64,000 nt of DNA from Pseudomonas sp. CFBP 13711 (GTDB lineage: Bacteria; Pseudomonadota; Gammaproteobacteria; Pseudomonadales; Pseudomonadaceae). Each line of letters opens with the position of its first letter. Positions within the stretch are counted from its first letter, which is position 1. The DNA lies in NCBI RefSeq assembly GCF_014842265.1, contig NZ_JACYVI010000002.1, positions 1-64,000 on the forward strand, given 5' to 3'. Under the pieces are notes generated by a model. That model was not told where the DNA came from. It saw only the letters and a program-made list of their open reading frames with translations, and did not search any database. Both the position numbers and the translations under genes were made by a program. This document shows positions 27,497-37,085 of this stretch, piece by piece.

Positions 27497-28356
27497 GTGT
27501 GCTGCGCGACACCGGACGCGGGTATCTGCTGTCGGCCCCGGCCCTGGCGCTGTTCTTCGGCCTGCTGGTGCTGCCATTGGCCTTGACGCTGGTACTGTCG
27601 TTCAACGTGTTCGACTACGAAGTCGGGGTCAAGGGCGGTGAATGGACCCTGGCCCAGTACGCCAATCTGCTCACCGATTCGTACTTCTACGAGATCTTCC
27701 TGCGCACCTTCTGGATCAGCGCCCTGGTGACCCTGCTCTGTGTGGTCATCGGCGTGCCCGAGGCCTACATCCTCAGCCGCATGGGCACCCCGTGGCGGTC
27801 GATTTTCCTGATACTGATTCTCACGCCGCTGCTGATTTCGGTGGTGGTGCGGGCGTTTGGCTGGAGCCTGTTGCTGGGCGCCGACGGCTTGATCAATCAG
27901 GCGATCCAGGCCCTCGGCGGGCGTCCGATCAAGATGCTGTACACGCCGTTCGCAGTGATTCTGGCGCTGGTCCACGTGATGCTGCCGTTCATGATCATCC
28001 CGGTGTGGACCTCGCTGCAGAAACTCGATGCCTCCGCCGAACAGGCCGCGCTGTCCCTCGGCGCCACCCAGGCGCAAGTGATGCGCATGGTGGTGTTGCC
28101 CCAGGTGATGCCCGGCGTGCTGTCGGGGACGCTGATCGTCTTCGGCCTGTCCGCCAGTTCGTTTGCCATCCCGGGATTGCTCGGCGGGAGGCGGCTGAAG
28201 ATGGTCGCCACGGTCGTCTACGACCAATACCTCTCGGAACTCAACTGGCCCATGGGCGCGGCGATTGCCGTGGCGCTGCTGCTGATCAACCTGCTGGTCA
28301 TGCTGTCGTGGAACCGGCTGGTTGAAGGCCGCTACAAAAAATCCCTGGGGGAATGA
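27493..28356 (+). CDS. ABC transporter permease (PotB-like)
   Basis: A 287-residue inner-membrane permease with about six membrane helices and the EAA coupling loop EQAALSLGATQAQVMRMVVLP. It starts at the ATG overlapping the stop of the ATPase gene by 4 bp. It forms the channel with the second permease encoded 3 bp further on. Confidence 0.92.
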   Translation: MSVLRDTGRGYLLSAPALALFFGLLVLPLALTLVLSFNVFDYEVGVKGGEWTLAQYANLLTDSYFYEIFLRTFWISALVTLLCVVIGVPEAYILSRMGTPWRSIFLILILTPLLISVVVRAFGWSLLLGADGLINQAIQALGGRPIKMLYTPFAVILALVHVMLPFMIIPVWTSLQKLDASAEQAALSLGATQAQVMRMVVLPQVMPGVLSGTLIVFGLSASSFAIPGLLGGRRLKMVATVVYDQYLSELNWPMGAAIAVALLLINLLVMLSWNRLVEGRYKKSLGE

Positions 28357-28359
28357 GCG

Positions 28360-29154
28360 ATGTCCAAGAACGGTCCTCTGGCCCTGTCGTTTCATGCCCT
28401 GGTGGTGGTGTTCATGCTGGCGCCGCTGGTGGTGGTCTGCCTGGTGGCCTTCACCCCGGAAAACACCCTCAGTCTGCCGTGGCACGGTTTTTCCCTGCGC
28501 TGGTTCAGGGCGGTATTCGAGCGCGCCGACTTCATTCAGTCGTTCTACAACAGCCTCATTCTCGCGGTGGTCGCGGCCACTCTGGCGACGTTGATTGCCG
28601 TGCCGGCGGCCTTGGCGATCACCCGCTACCGCTTTCCCGGCCGCGACTTTCTCAACGGCCTGTTCCTGTCGCCGATCATCATTCCCCATCTGGTGCTGGG
28701 GGTGGCGATGCTGCGTCTGTTCGCGCTGATGGGGGTCAACGGCAGTTTCGTCTGGCTAATGTTCGCCCACGTGGTGGTGATCACGCCGTACGTGCTGCGC
28801 CTGGTGATCGCCGCCTCCATCGGCATGGACCGCAGCGCCGAGCAGGCTGCCGAATCCCTCGGTGCCAGCCGCTTCACGCTGTTTCGCCTGATCACTCTGC
28901 CGATGATCCTGCCCGGCGTGGCCGGTGGCTGGCTGCTGGCGTTCATCAACAGCTTTGACGAGGTCACGCTGTCGATCTTCGTCACCTCGCCCTCGACCCA
29001 AACCCTGCCGGTGCGCATGTACGTGTACGCCACCGAATCCATCGACCCGATGATGGCGGCCGTGTCCGCGCTGGTGATTGCGCTGACGGCGGCGACCATG
29101 ATCATCCTCGATCGGGTGTATGGGCTCGACCGTGTGCTGGTGGGGAGGCACTGA
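28360..29154 (+). CDS. ABC transporter permease (PotC-like)
   Basis: A 264-residue inner-membrane permease, the second half of the importer channel. It has six hydrophobic segments and the EAA loop EQAAESLGASRFTLFRLITLP. It starts 3 bp after the stop of the first permease gene. A 43-bp gap follows before the iron-sulfur subunit gene. Confidence 0.92.
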   Translation: MSKNGPLALSFHALVVVFMLAPLVVVCLVAFTPENTLSLPWHGFSLRWFRAVFERADFIQSFYNSLILAVVAATLATLIAVPAALAITRYRFPGRDFLNGLFLSPIIIPHLVLGVAMLRLFALMGVNGSFVWLMFAHVVVITPYVLRLVIAASIGMDRSAEQAAESLGASRFTLFRLITLPMILPGVAGGWLLAFINSFDEVTLSIFVTSPSTQTLPVRMYVYATESIDPMMAAVSALVIALTAATMIILDRVYGLDRVLVGRH

Positions 29155-29197
29155 TGACTCTTTCATCCATTGACATCTGTCTCAGGGAGCGCGCGCC

Positions 29198-29488
29198 ATG
29201 GCATTGCTGAAACGACTGGCCGAACGCGACCGCGCCGTGGTCGCCTTCACCCTCGACGGCCAGCCGGCCAGTGGTTTGCAGGGCGATACCTTGCTCACGG
29301 CGGTGCTGACGGCTGAGGATTCATTACGCGGCAGCGACTTCAGCGGCGAACCGCGCGCCGGTTTCTGCCTGATGGGCGCGTGCCAGGACTGCTGGGTGAA
29401 ACTGGGCGACGGCCGACGGGTGCGGGCTTGCTCGACGCTGCTGGAAGCCGGCGTGTGCGTGAGTCGTGAACCGGGGCGCAACCAATGA
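29198..29488 (+). CDS. (2Fe-2S)-binding subunit of an amine/opine oxidase-type complex (HcnA/OoxX-like)
   Basis: A 96-residue small ferredoxin-like protein with cluster cysteines 57, 62, 65 and 78 (FCLMGACQDCW ... RACS). It corresponds to the small subunit seen in opine oxidases, D-hydroxyproline dehydrogenase and hydrogen cyanide synthase. It passes electrons from the flavin subunits. Its stop overlaps the next start by 4 bp (ATGA). CAGGGAG precedes the ATG. Confidence 0.85.
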   Translation: MALLKRLAERDRAVVAFTLDGQPASGLQGDTLLTAVLTAEDSLRGSDFSGEPRAGFCLMGACQDCWVKLGDGRRVRACSTLLEAGVCVSREPGRNQ

Positions 29489-30861
29489 GTGCGCCAACCC
29501 TTCAGGCCATGAACACCGTCATCGTCGGCGCCGGGCCGGCCGGAATTCGCGCCGCGCAGACACTGCTCGCCCACGGCCTGCGCCCTTGTCTGCTGGATGA
29601 AAGCCTGCGTGGCGGCGGTCAGGTCTATCGTCGCCAGCCGGAGAACTTCAAGCGCTCGGCCAAGGCGCTGTACGGTTTCGAAGCAGGCAAAGCCGTGTCG
29701 GTTCACGCCACCCTCGATCAGTTGCAGACCGAAATCGACTACCGCCCCGAGACGCTAGTGTGGAACGCCGAAGCACGCACCCTCGACACCCTGCGCAATG
29801 GCCGCACGGCGCAGGTGCCGTTCAAGCATTTGATCGTGGCCACCGGCGCCACCGACCGCATCTTGCCGGTGCCGGGCTGGACCCTACCCGGCGTCTACAG
29901 CCTCGGCGCAGCGCAGATCGCGCTGAAGTTTCAGGGTTGCGCCATCGGTCACCGCGTGGTCTTTGCTGGCAGCGGGCCACTGTTGTATCTGGTGGCGTAT
30001 CAGTACGCCAAGGCCGGTGCGACGGTGGCGGCGGTGCTCGACAGCTCGCCCTTTTCCGCTCAGACCCGCGCCCTGCCCGCGCTGCTCGGGCAACCGTCGA
30101 CGCTGGCCAAAGGGCTTTATTACCGCGCCTGGCTGACGGCCCACGGAATCCCGGTGCATCAGGGCGTTAATCTGCACGACATTCAGGGCGAGCGGCGGGT
30201 CAGCGGGGTCAGCTGGCAACAGGGCAATCAGCGGAAAAACCTCGCCTGTGACGCCGTCGCCTTCGCCCATGCCCTGCGCAGCGAAACCCAACTGGCCGAT
30301 CTACTCGGCTGCGAATTCGCCTGGAGTCCGTTGAATCGCGCCTGGCTGCCCACCCGCGACGCCGCCGGCCGCAGCAGCGTCGAGGGGGTTTATCTGGCCG
30401 GGGATGGGGCCGGGATCATGGGCGCCGACGCTGCGGAAATGGCCGGCGAGCTGGCGGCGCTGACCTTGCTCGGCGACATCGGTTACCGCATCGACCGCGC
30501 CCGCAGCATCGAATTGCAGCGGCAACTGGAAACCATCCAGCGGTTTCGCCAGGGACTGGAAACGGCGTTCCCCTTCCCCGAAGACTGGGCGGCCAAGGCG
30601 CCGGACAGCCTGACGGTGTGTCGCTGCGAGGAAGTCAGCGCTGGCGACATCCGTCAGACCGTGGCCGAGGGTCACTGGGAGATCAACCGGGTCAAGGCCA
30701 TGTGCCGGGTCGGCATGGGCCGCTGCCAGGGGCGCATGTGTGGACTGGCCGCGACGGAAATCGTCGCTCAGGCGTCGGGGCGCGACATCGCCAGCGTCGG
30801 ACGATTGCGCGGGCAGGCGCCTATCAAGCCGCTGCCGTTTGGCGTGGAGGCAGAACAATGA
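29485..30861 (+). CDS. FAD/NAD(P)-binding oxidoreductase subunit (OoxA/HcnB-like)
   Basis: A 458-residue flavoprotein subunit. A Rossmann FAD motif GAGPAGIRAAQ begins at about residue 14 and a second dinucleotide motif FAGSGPLLYLVA lies near 155. A C-terminal BFD-like iron-sulfur domain has cysteines 379, 381, 407, 414 and 419. With the small (2Fe-2S) protein and the FAD subunit encoded next, it forms the three-part oxidase or dehydrogenase. Start and stop both overlap neighbours by 4 bp, so the genes are translationally coupled. Confidence 0.88.
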   Translation: MSAPTLQAMNTVIVGAGPAGIRAAQTLLAHGLRPCLLDESLRGGGQVYRRQPENFKRSAKALYGFEAGKAVSVHATLDQLQTEIDYRPETLVWNAEARTLDTLRNGRTAQVPFKHLIVATGATDRILPVPGWTLPGVYSLGAAQIALKFQGCAIGHRVVFAGSGPLLYLVAYQYAKAGATVAAVLDSSPFSAQTRALPALLGQPSTLAKGLYYRAWLTAHGIPVHQGVNLHDIQGERRVSGVSWQQGNQRKNLACDAVAFAHALRSETQLADLLGCEFAWSPLNRAWLPTRDAAGRSSVEGVYLAGDGAGIMGADAAEMAGELAALTLLGDIGYRIDRARSIELQRQLETIQRFRQGLETAFPFPEDWAAKAPDSLTVCRCEEVSAGDIRQTVAEGHWEINRVKAMCRVGMGRCQGRMCGLAATEIVAQASGRDIASVGRLRGQAPIKPLPFGVEAEQ

Positions 30862-32054
30862 GCCAGCCCGTTGAAGTGGATGCGGTGATTATTGGCGGCG
30901 GGATCGTCGGCGCCTCGGCGGCGCTGTTTCTCGCCCTGAGCGGCAAACGCGTGGCGCTGCTGGAGCGGGACTTTTTCGGCTCTCACTCAAGCGGCGTCAA
31001 TTATGGCGGCGTGCGCCGTCAGGGCCGGCCGTTGTCGCAGCTGCCGCTGTCCCGGCGCGCCCACGAAATCTGGGGGGACCTGCGCGCATTCATCGGCACT
31101 GACGGCGAATACGTGCGCTCCGGGCATCTCAAGCTGGCCCGCAGTGACAAGGACATGGCCGCGCTGGTTGCGTATGAAGAGGCGTCGCGCGGGTTCGGAA
31201 TGGAGCTGCAGTTGCTCGATCACGGCCAGTTGCGCGCGCGCTTCCCCTGGGCGGGCGATGTGGCGGTGGGCGCTTCGTTGTGCGCCGAGGACGGCCATGC
31301 CAATCCGCGCCTCGTCTCCCCCGCGTTTGCCGCTGCCGCACGCCGCGCCGGTGCGCAGACGTTCGAGCAGGCCCAAGTCAGCGAGGTCAGCCATGACGGG
31401 CAGTCTTTTCGGGTGAGGACCGCCAGCGGTCTAAGCTTTCGCGCCCCGTGGCTGCTCAATTGCGCCGGTGCCTGGGCGGCTCAACTGGCGCAGCAGTTCG
31501 GCGAGCCGGTGCCGATGCGCGCGGGCCACCCGGCGATGCTGGTGACCGAACCGCTGCCGATGTTCATGGACGTCAGCACCGGCGTTGAGGGCGGCGGGAT
31601 CTATGCGCGACAGGTGGCGCGGGGTAATTGCGTGCTGGGCGGCGGTCAGGGATTTCCGCTGGACCCGGCCACCGCGCGGCCGGGTCAGGCGGCGATTCTG
31701 GAGATCCTGCGCAACGCCGTTCAACTGTATCCGCCGCTGGCCGGTGCTCAGGCCATTCGCACCTGGAGCGGCACCGAAGGGTATCTGCCCGACCGCGAAC
31801 CGGTGCTGGGGGCCAGTTCGACCCAACCCGGTCTGCTGCACGGCTTCGGATTCGCCGGATCGGGCTTTCAGATTGGCCCGGCGGCGGGCGAGGCCTTGGC
31901 GCAGATAGTCTGCGTCGGGGCGTCGAACATCGAGCTGAGCCCGTTCTCGATCACACGCTTTCAATCGCAACCGCACACTTCATCGCCCGCCATCGTCGTG
32001 CCGTCCGGCACCGATAACGTCATTCCATTGCTCAGAGGAAGGTCGAACCCATGA
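30858..32054 (+). CDS. FAD-dependent amino-acid oxidase-type subunit (OoxB/HcnC/SoxB-like)
   Basis: A 398-residue DAO-family flavoprotein, the likely catalytic subunit oxidising a C-N bond. It has the FAD motif AVIIGGGIVGASAALFLAL at the N-terminus, then VNYGGVRRQGR. The C-terminal GFGFAGSGFQIGPAAGE is typical of glycine/sarcosine/opine oxidases. It starts at ATG 30858 and overlaps the binding-protein gene (32051) by 4 bp. Substrate candidates are opines, N-methyl amino acids or hydroxyproline isomers; the sequence does not decide. Confidence 0.88.
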   Translation: MSQPVEVDAVIIGGGIVGASAALFLALSGKRVALLERDFFGSHSSGVNYGGVRRQGRPLSQLPLSRRAHEIWGDLRAFIGTDGEYVRSGHLKLARSDKDMAALVAYEEASRGFGMELQLLDHGQLRARFPWAGDVAVGASLCAEDGHANPRLVSPAFAAAARRAGAQTFEQAQVSEVSHDGQSFRVRTASGLSFRAPWLLNCAGAWAAQLAQQFGEPVPMRAGHPAMLVTEPLPMFMDVSTGVEGGGIYARQVARGNCVLGGGQGFPLDPATARPGQAAILEILRNAVQLYPPLAGAQAIRTWSGTEGYLPDREPVLGASSTQPGLLHGFGFAGSGFQIGPAAGEALAQIVCVGASNIELSPFSITRFQSQPHTSSPAIVVPSGTDNVIPLLRGRSNP

Positions 32055-33103
32055 CTCACATGAAACGTGTTGCCATAACCTGCTTGTCTTGCCTGCCGCT
32101 TGCCGTGTTGCTTGCTTCGATGCCCGCACAGGCCGAACCGACGCTGTACCTGGGCATGAACGGCGGCACCATGGAGCGCTTGTACGCCGACAATGTGCTG
32201 CCCGCGTTCGAGAAGGCCAACAACGTCAAGGTGGTGATCGTGCCGGGCACGTCCTCGGACATCCTCGCCAAGGCCCAGGCCAGCAAGGACAACCCGCAAA
32301 TGCACGTGATGTTCCTCGACGACGGCATCATGTACCGGGCCATTTCCATGGGTCTGTGCGGCAAGCTGAACCCGAGCGCGAGCCTGGCGGACATTCCGGC
32401 CAAGGGCAAGATCAAGGAAGAAGCGGTGGCCGTGAGCCTGGGTGTCACCGGGCTGGCGTACAACACCAAGATGTTCAAGGACAACGGCTGGAGCGCGCCG
32501 ACGTCCTGGGCCGACATGGCGGACCCTAAATACAAGGAGAAGCTGGTGTTTCAGTCGCTGGCCTCCTCCACTTTCGGGCTGCACGGTTTTCTGATGTTCA
32601 ACCGGCTGCAGGGTGGCAACGAAACCAACGTCGAGCCGGGTTTCAAGGCATGGCCGAAGACGGTGGGCCCGAACGTGCTGGAGTACATCGCCAGCTCGGC
32701 GAAGATCTCGGAGATGGTTCAGACCGGCGAAGCGGCGCTGTTCCCGCTGACGCCGACCCAGGTGACCGCGCTCAAGCTCAAGGGCGTGCCGGTGGAATAC
32801 GCGCCGCCGAAGGAAGGCGGCGTGGTCTTGAACGTGGCCGAATGCACCATCGCCAACAACGACCAGCCGGAACTGGCGCAGAAGCTTGCGGCGTTCCTGC
32901 TGACCCCGGAAGCCCAGGCGCCGGCCCTGGAGATGGGCGACCAGATCCCGTCCAACCCGAAAACCCCGACCACCGACAAGACCCGTGGCCAGGTGGAAGC
33001 CATGAACAAATACCTGGAAACCGCCGTGACCATTGATTGGGATCAGGTCAACCAGGTCCGCCCGGAATGGAACGCCCGCTGGAGCCGCTCGATCGAGCGG
33101 TAG
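32051..33103 (+). CDS. ABC transporter substrate-binding protein (PotD/AfuA-like)
   Basis: A 350-residue periplasmic binding protein with a Sec signal peptide (residues ~1-28, ending MPAQA). The mature chain starts EPTLYLGMNGG and has the two-lobe binding-protein layout. It supplies substrate to the permeases at the front of the operon. Unusually, it is the last gene, after the oxidase genes. A REP array follows directly. Confidence 0.9.
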   Translation: MTHMKRVAITCLSCLPLAVLLASMPAQAEPTLYLGMNGGTMERLYADNVLPAFEKANNVKVVIVPGTSSDILAKAQASKDNPQMHVMFLDDGIMYRAISMGLCGKLNPSASLADIPAKGKIKEEAVAVSLGVTGLAYNTKMFKDNGWSAPTSWADMADPKYKEKLVFQSLASSTFGLHGFLMFNRLQGGNETNVEPGFKAWPKTVGPNVLEYIASSAKISEMVQTGEAALFPLTPTQVTALKLKGVPVEYAPPKEGGVVLNVAECTIANNDQPELAQKLAAFLLTPEAQAPALEMGDQIPSNPKTPTTDKTRGQVEAMNKYLETAVTIDWDQVNQVRPEWNARWSRSIER

Positions 33104-33115
33104 GTGCTCTTTATG

Positions 33116-33273
33116 CGGGACCGGCTTCAGCCGGGAAGACGTCGGAGGCCATACCGCAAAATGGATGGCGTACACACTGGCCTATTCCCGGCTAAAGCCA
33201 GTCCCACTAATCGACCGCGATCCGATAGTAGGAAATCGACCGCGATCCCATAGTGGGACCGGCTTTAGCCGGT
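33116..33273. repeat. REP array after the uptake/oxidase operon
   Basis: A CCGGCTTCAGCCGG-type inverted pair (about 33117-33210) is followed by a short direct duplication of ATCGACCGCGATCC. Another half unit (GTGGGACCGGCTTTAGCCGG) runs into the 3' end of the acetyltransferase gene. Confidence 0.8.
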
Positions 33274-33801
33274 CTCAGACCCGGAACGCCGCAAATCACA
33301 CCACATATGCACCTTCGAGACATACCGCTCACCCACCGCCACCGCATACGGCTCGACCCCGAACGCCTCAAATCCCATCCGCTCATACAAGCCCTGCGCG
33401 CCGCGGTTGCCGTCGGTCACCGTCAACTGGACGAGCAACAGCTGCGGCAGGCTCCGCGCATAGGCCAACACCCTGCCAACCAGGTCATGTCCGATGCCTT
33501 TTCCCCGATGGGCGTGGGGAACGTACATCCCGAACAGCGTGGATTTGTGGCGAGCTTTCTTTCTGGTTTCAATGGAAAGGCCGGCAACCCCCAGCAGTCT
33601 CCCTGCTTCAACAGCGCCGAACACCACCTCTGTCGCCTCAGGCCCGACCACGAGCCGTTTCTCCCACCAACTGATCGGCAAGGCTTCGCGCTCACCGACG
33701 TCGGACGTGAACGCATCAGGATGCAGGGCATAGGCTTCAAGCATCAGGGCTCGGTAAGCCGAGGCATATTCCGGGGTCAGTCGCTGAATGGTCGTGGTCA
33801 T
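33265..33801 (-). CDS. GNAT family N-acetyltransferase
   Basis: A 178-residue acetyltransferase with the acetyl-CoA loop VPHAHRGKGIGHDL, strand LVQLTVTDGNRGAQGLYERMGF and a typical C-terminal end. Substrate unknown. The ATG at 33801 is used; an in-frame GTG lies 9 bases further out. It is convergent with the oxidase operon, with a REP array in between. Confidence 0.88.
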   Translation of the reverse strand: MTTTIQRLTPEYASAYRALMLEAYALHPDAFTSDVGEREALPISWWEKRLVVGPEATEVVFGAVEAGRLLGVAGLSIETRKKARHKSTLFGMYVPHAHRGKGIGHDLVGRVLAYARSLPQLLLVQLTVTDGNRGAQGLYERMGFEAFGVEPYAVAVGERYVSKVHMWCDLRRSGSETG

Positions 33802-34069
33802 CGAAGTCACACTGCAGGGTCGAGCGCTGATTATGGGTCCCAGCCCGCGTGACGACTATCGCCGGGGCGCAGAATCAACCAACGCCCTCTCCCGTCGTAC
33901 CCGTTAGTTCATGCATCAACGTGCACCTGACGGCAAAACACTGGGTTTTCACGCCAGCTATTGCAAAAACCCTGCTCATCGCTGCAACCTCCACGGTTTG
34001 TGCGGCTCAGACTATTTCGCGACAGGTAAAATCGCGCACCGTGGGCGCGTCAGTTCGAGGGAGATTTCC

Positions 34070-34921
34070 ATGCGTTTCAGATCATTCATCCAGTGTCTCG
34101 CTGTTGTGCCCCTGGCGCTGCTGATGGCAGGGACGGCCGTCGCCAGCGAAGAAACGCAACTGATCCAGTCAATCAATACCTATCGCAGCCAGGCCCAGCC
34201 CTGCGCCAATGTGGCGTCGACCGAGCTGCCGCCGCTGAACAGCGACCCGCGCCTGAACCTGCCCGCCAGTGGCACGGTGGATCTGCAGCCGATGCTGGCC
34301 CGGGCGTCGTATCCGATGGTCAGCGTCCAGGCCATCACCCTCTCGGGCCCGCGCGACGCGCAAGCGGCCATGGCGGCGATTCAGGAAAGTTTTTGTCAGG
34401 TGGTGCTCAATCCGCAGTTCGTCGACATCGGCGTCAGCCGCAACGACAGAGACTGGCGCATCGTGCTGGCGCGTCCACTGCTGGCGGGCGGACTGGGTAA
34501 CGCGCAGGCCGAGGGCCAGAAACTGCTGGGGCTGATCAATGAAGCGCGCAAGCAACCACAGCAATGCGGCACTCAGTCGTTTTCCGCTGCTGCCCCGCTG
34601 GTGTGGAACGACACGTTGATGAGCGCAGCCGAAAGCCACTCGCGCTCCATGGCCAACAACAACTATTTTGATCACAAGGGTCGCAACGGCGGGACGCCGG
34701 GGGACCGTGCGGAGCTGGCCGGGTATATCGGCCAGCAGATCGGCGAGAACATTGCCGCCGGGCAGGACAATGCGCGCAAGGTGGTCGAAGGCTGGCTCGC
34801 CAGCCCCGGCCACTGCGCCAACCTCATGAACCCGCAGTTTCATGACCTCGGCGCTGCCTACGCCACCGACCCGAAGAGCGACGCCGGCATTTACTGGACG
34901 GCGCTGTTCGGGGTGCAGTAA
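34070..34921 (+). CDS. Secreted CAP (SCP/PR-1-like) domain protein
   Basis: A 283-residue exported protein. The signal peptide is residues 1-~25 (LALLMAGTAVAS). The C-terminal ~130 residues are a CAP domain: LLGLINEARKQPQQCG, WNDTLMSAAESHSRSMANNN, FDHKGRNGGTPGDRA, GENIAAGQ, WLASPGHCANLMNPQF. The N-terminal part (26-150) looks like a degenerate helper domain. Bacterial CAP proteins are common in the cell envelope and their role is uncertain. The ATG at 34070 has GAGGGAG upstream. Confidence 0.88.
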   Translation: MRFRSFIQCLAVVPLALLMAGTAVASEETQLIQSINTYRSQAQPCANVASTELPPLNSDPRLNLPASGTVDLQPMLARASYPMVSVQAITLSGPRDAQAAMAAIQESFCQVVLNPQFVDIGVSRNDRDWRIVLARPLLAGGLGNAQAEGQKLLGLINEARKQPQQCGTQSFSAAAPLVWNDTLMSAAESHSRSMANNNYFDHKGRNGGTPGDRAELAGYIGQQIGENIAAGQDNARKVVEGWLASPGHCANLMNPQFHDLGAAYATDPKSDAGIYWTALFGVQ

Positions 34922-34964
34922 CGCGGGTCGCTAGTGCGAGCCGCCTTAGCAAGCGGCTCTGCGA

Positions 34965-35564
34965 TCAGAGGCCGTCAGCGGCGTGCAACGTGCGCAGTTC
35001 AACGTCCGCCGCGCTTTTCTTCTGCCAGACCGGCCAGTATTCAACCCGCTTCGACTCGACCGAGGTCTTGTTGCTCTCGAACCAGCTCAGGGATTTAGGC
35101 GAGTTGGTCATCAGCTTGGTGTCGGCGATCCAGTCCTTGAAATCGCTGGACTGCGAGCTGTATTCCGCTTTCGGATCGCGGGCGACCGGCCATGGCGAGA
35201 AGCGTGCTTTCCACATGCCCATGCGCGGGATGACCATCGAATAGTAGGTCTTGCCCGGGGCCAGGTCGGCTTCCAGGAAGTCCGCCGCTTCGGAGACCAC
35301 CATGAAGGTGTGGTGGCCCGGCGTCGTCGGGTACGCCACCTTGGTGCCGTTGGCCAGAATGCCGATGAACTGGGTCTTGCCGCCGGTCACGTCATACACG
35401 GACGCATCAATGGCCTTGGCCATGAACGCGCTGCGCATGAAGACGACCTGTGCGCCGTCCTGAGGGCTGGCTTCGATGACTGGGTTGTCGGCAGGTTTCA
35501 TCATGGACGAACAGCCGGTCAGCACCAGTGTGCCAACCAACGCCAGAATGTGGGTAATGCGCAT
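34965..35564 (-). CDS. Lipoprotein, DUF2846-like
   Basis: A 199-residue lipoprotein with lipobox LVLTGC at Cys18. The mature part begins with a beta-rich segment (VVFMRSAFMAKAIDASVYDV; GHHTFMVVSEAADFLEADL; GKTYYSMV) resembling the DUF2846 fold. The C-terminal ~70 residues are polar and Trp/Ser/Lys-rich. Probably anchored to the outer-membrane inner leaflet. Function unknown. AGGAGC lies before the ATG. Confidence 0.82.
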   Translation of the reverse strand: MRITHILALVGTLVLTGCSSMMKPADNPVIEASPQDGAQVVFMRSAFMAKAIDASVYDVTGGKTQFIGILANGTKVAYPTTPGHHTFMVVSEAADFLEADLAPGKTYYSMVIPRMGMWKARFSPWPVARDPKAEYSSQSSDFKDWIADTKLMTNSPKSLSWFESNKTSVESKRVEYWPVWQKKSAADVELRTLHAADGL

Positions 35565-35711
35565 TTACAGCTCCTTGGGAAAAATATCCGGCCCGAAAAC
35601 GGATCGGGCCCGGGGCTGTATCGGCGCTGACACATTTCTCTTGAATGAAAAAAACACCGCGAGGGCCCTGGAACGGGCGTCCCAAGGCGCCCTGATCAAC
35701 GCACAGGCCGA

Positions 35712-36863
35712 TTATCCCGCCTGAATCGCCGACGCGGGAACCTGCCCGTCACTCACGTTCGCCTCGGTGTAATGCCGCCGGTGCGCCAGTGCCTCACCCT
35801 GTTCATCGAACAGATGGCAACGGTGGCCCTGCACACCGACGCGCAGCAATTGCCCCGCCTTGACCGCCGACATTCCCTCGCCCTTGACCATCAGATCATG
35901 GCCATCGTCGGTCTGCGCGTGGGTAAACGTCTCCCCTCCCAGATGCTCGACCATCAGGGTTTTTACCGGAATTTGCGCATCGCCCTCGCCCCGATCCGAC
36001 AGATGCTCGGGCCGCAGGCCCAGGGTCAACGGGTCGCCCGCTTTCACCTGCTCGCCCGTCACCGGAACCCACAACAGCGCGCCACCCGGCAGGCTGACCT
36101 GGACGCCTTCGACACTGACGGCCACCGCCGTGACCGGTAGAAAACTCATCTGCGGCGAGCCGATAAAGCCGGCAACGAAACGGTTGCGCGGATGGTGATA
36201 CAGCTCCAGAGGCGAACCCACCTGTTCGATACAACCCTTGTTGAGCACAACGATTTTGTCGGCCAGGGTCATGGCTTCGACCTGGTCATGGGTGACGTAA
36301 ACCATGGTTGCCTGGAGGTCGGCATGAAGCTTGGCGATCTCGATACGCATCTGCACGCGCAGGGAGGCATCTAGGTTGGAAAGGGGTTCGTCAAACAGAA
36401 AGACTTCCGGCTCATGGACGATGGCCCGGCCAATGGCGACGCGCTGACGCTGGCCGCCAGACAATGCCTTGGGCTTGCGGTCGAGCAGCGGTTCGAGCTG
36501 CAGGATGCGCGCGGCGTTGCGCACCTTGGCTTCGATCTGGTCTTTGGGGGTCTTTTGCATCTTCAGCCCGAAGGCGATGTTGTCGTAGACCGACATGTGC
36601 GGGTACAGCGCGTAGGACTGGAACACCATGGCCACGCCGCGATCGGCCGGCTCCAGGTAGGTCACATCGCGAGCGCCGATGCGAATCTGACCCTGGGTGA
36701 TGCTCTCCAGGCCCGCGATACAGCGCAGCAGGGTTGACTTGCCGCACCCCGAAGGCCCGACGAACACCACGAACTCGCGGCTCTCGATACTCAGGTGGAT
36801 GTCATGCAAGACCTTGATCTCGCCATAGGCCTTCTCGACGCCACTCAAACTGAGCTCAGTCAA
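35712..36863 (-). CDS. ABC transporter ATP-binding protein, carbohydrate type (UgpC/MalK-like)
   Basis: A 383-residue ATPase of the sugar/polyol (CUT1) class: Walker [22 protein letters not shown], Walker [19 protein letters not shown], and a long C-terminal TOBE regulatory domain. It is divergent from the binding-protein/permease operon at 37086 and is its likely energy unit. Both share the 222-bp control region with the palindromic operator at 36950-36975. Confidence 0.92.
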   Translation of the reverse strand: MTELSLSGVEKAYGEIKVLHDIHLSIESREFVVFVGPSGCGKSTLLRCIAGLESITQGQIRIGARDVTYLEPADRGVAMVFQSYALYPHMSVYDNIAFGLKMQKTPKDQIEAKVRNAARILQLEPLLDRKPKALSGGQRQRVAIGRAIVHEPEVFLFDEPLSNLDASLRVQMRIEIAKLHADLQATMVYVTHDQVEAMTLADKIVVLNKGCIEQVGSPLELYHHPRNRFVAGFIGSPQMSFLPVTAVAVSVEGVQVSLPGGALLWVPVTGEQVKAGDPLTLGLRPEHLSDRGEGDAQIPVKTLMVEHLGGETFTHAQTDDGHDLMVKGEGMSAVKAGQLLRVGVQGHRCHLFDEQGEALAHRRHYTEANVSDGQVPASAIQAG

Positions 36864-36921
36864 AATCGTATCCCCTGAATTATTGTTGTTTGGGCATTTT
36901 TCACGGCAACGGCGCGCTGAT

Positions 36922-36949
36922 TTGACAGCAATGCATTTTGTCCTACGAT
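36922..36949 (+). promoter_or_regulatory. Sigma-70-type promoter of the carbohydrate/polyol operon
   Basis: TTGACA at 36922-36927 and TACGAT at 36944-36949 with a 16-bp spacer, directed toward the binding-protein gene. The operator palindrome begins at 36950, at the expected transcription start, so binding there would block initiation. Confidence 0.5.
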
Positions 36950-36975
36950 CATTTGTAATTCGTAAATTACAAATG
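36950..36975. promoter_or_regulatory. Palindromic operator, probable SorC-regulator site
   Basis: A perfect 11-bp inverted repeat, CATTTGTAATT - CGTA - AATTACAAATG, in the divergent promoter region. It is strikingly AT-rich against the background. The SorC-family regulator encoded at 40382 is the obvious candidate to bind it. Confidence 0.7.
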
Positions 36976-37085
36976 TCAAGGAACTCGCCCGAACCGGATC
37001 AACTGCCCCGTAGATCCACCTATATGCACCGTTGAATACATGTCCCCGCGTAACCCTCACCCACAACAATAATGAGGTCACGTAA

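Noticed and set aside
29198..32054. Hydrogen cyanide synthase hcnABC
   Set aside because: The three-subunit layout is similar, but the genes are embedded in an ABC uptake operon with an IclR regulator, which fits an amine/opine oxidase better.
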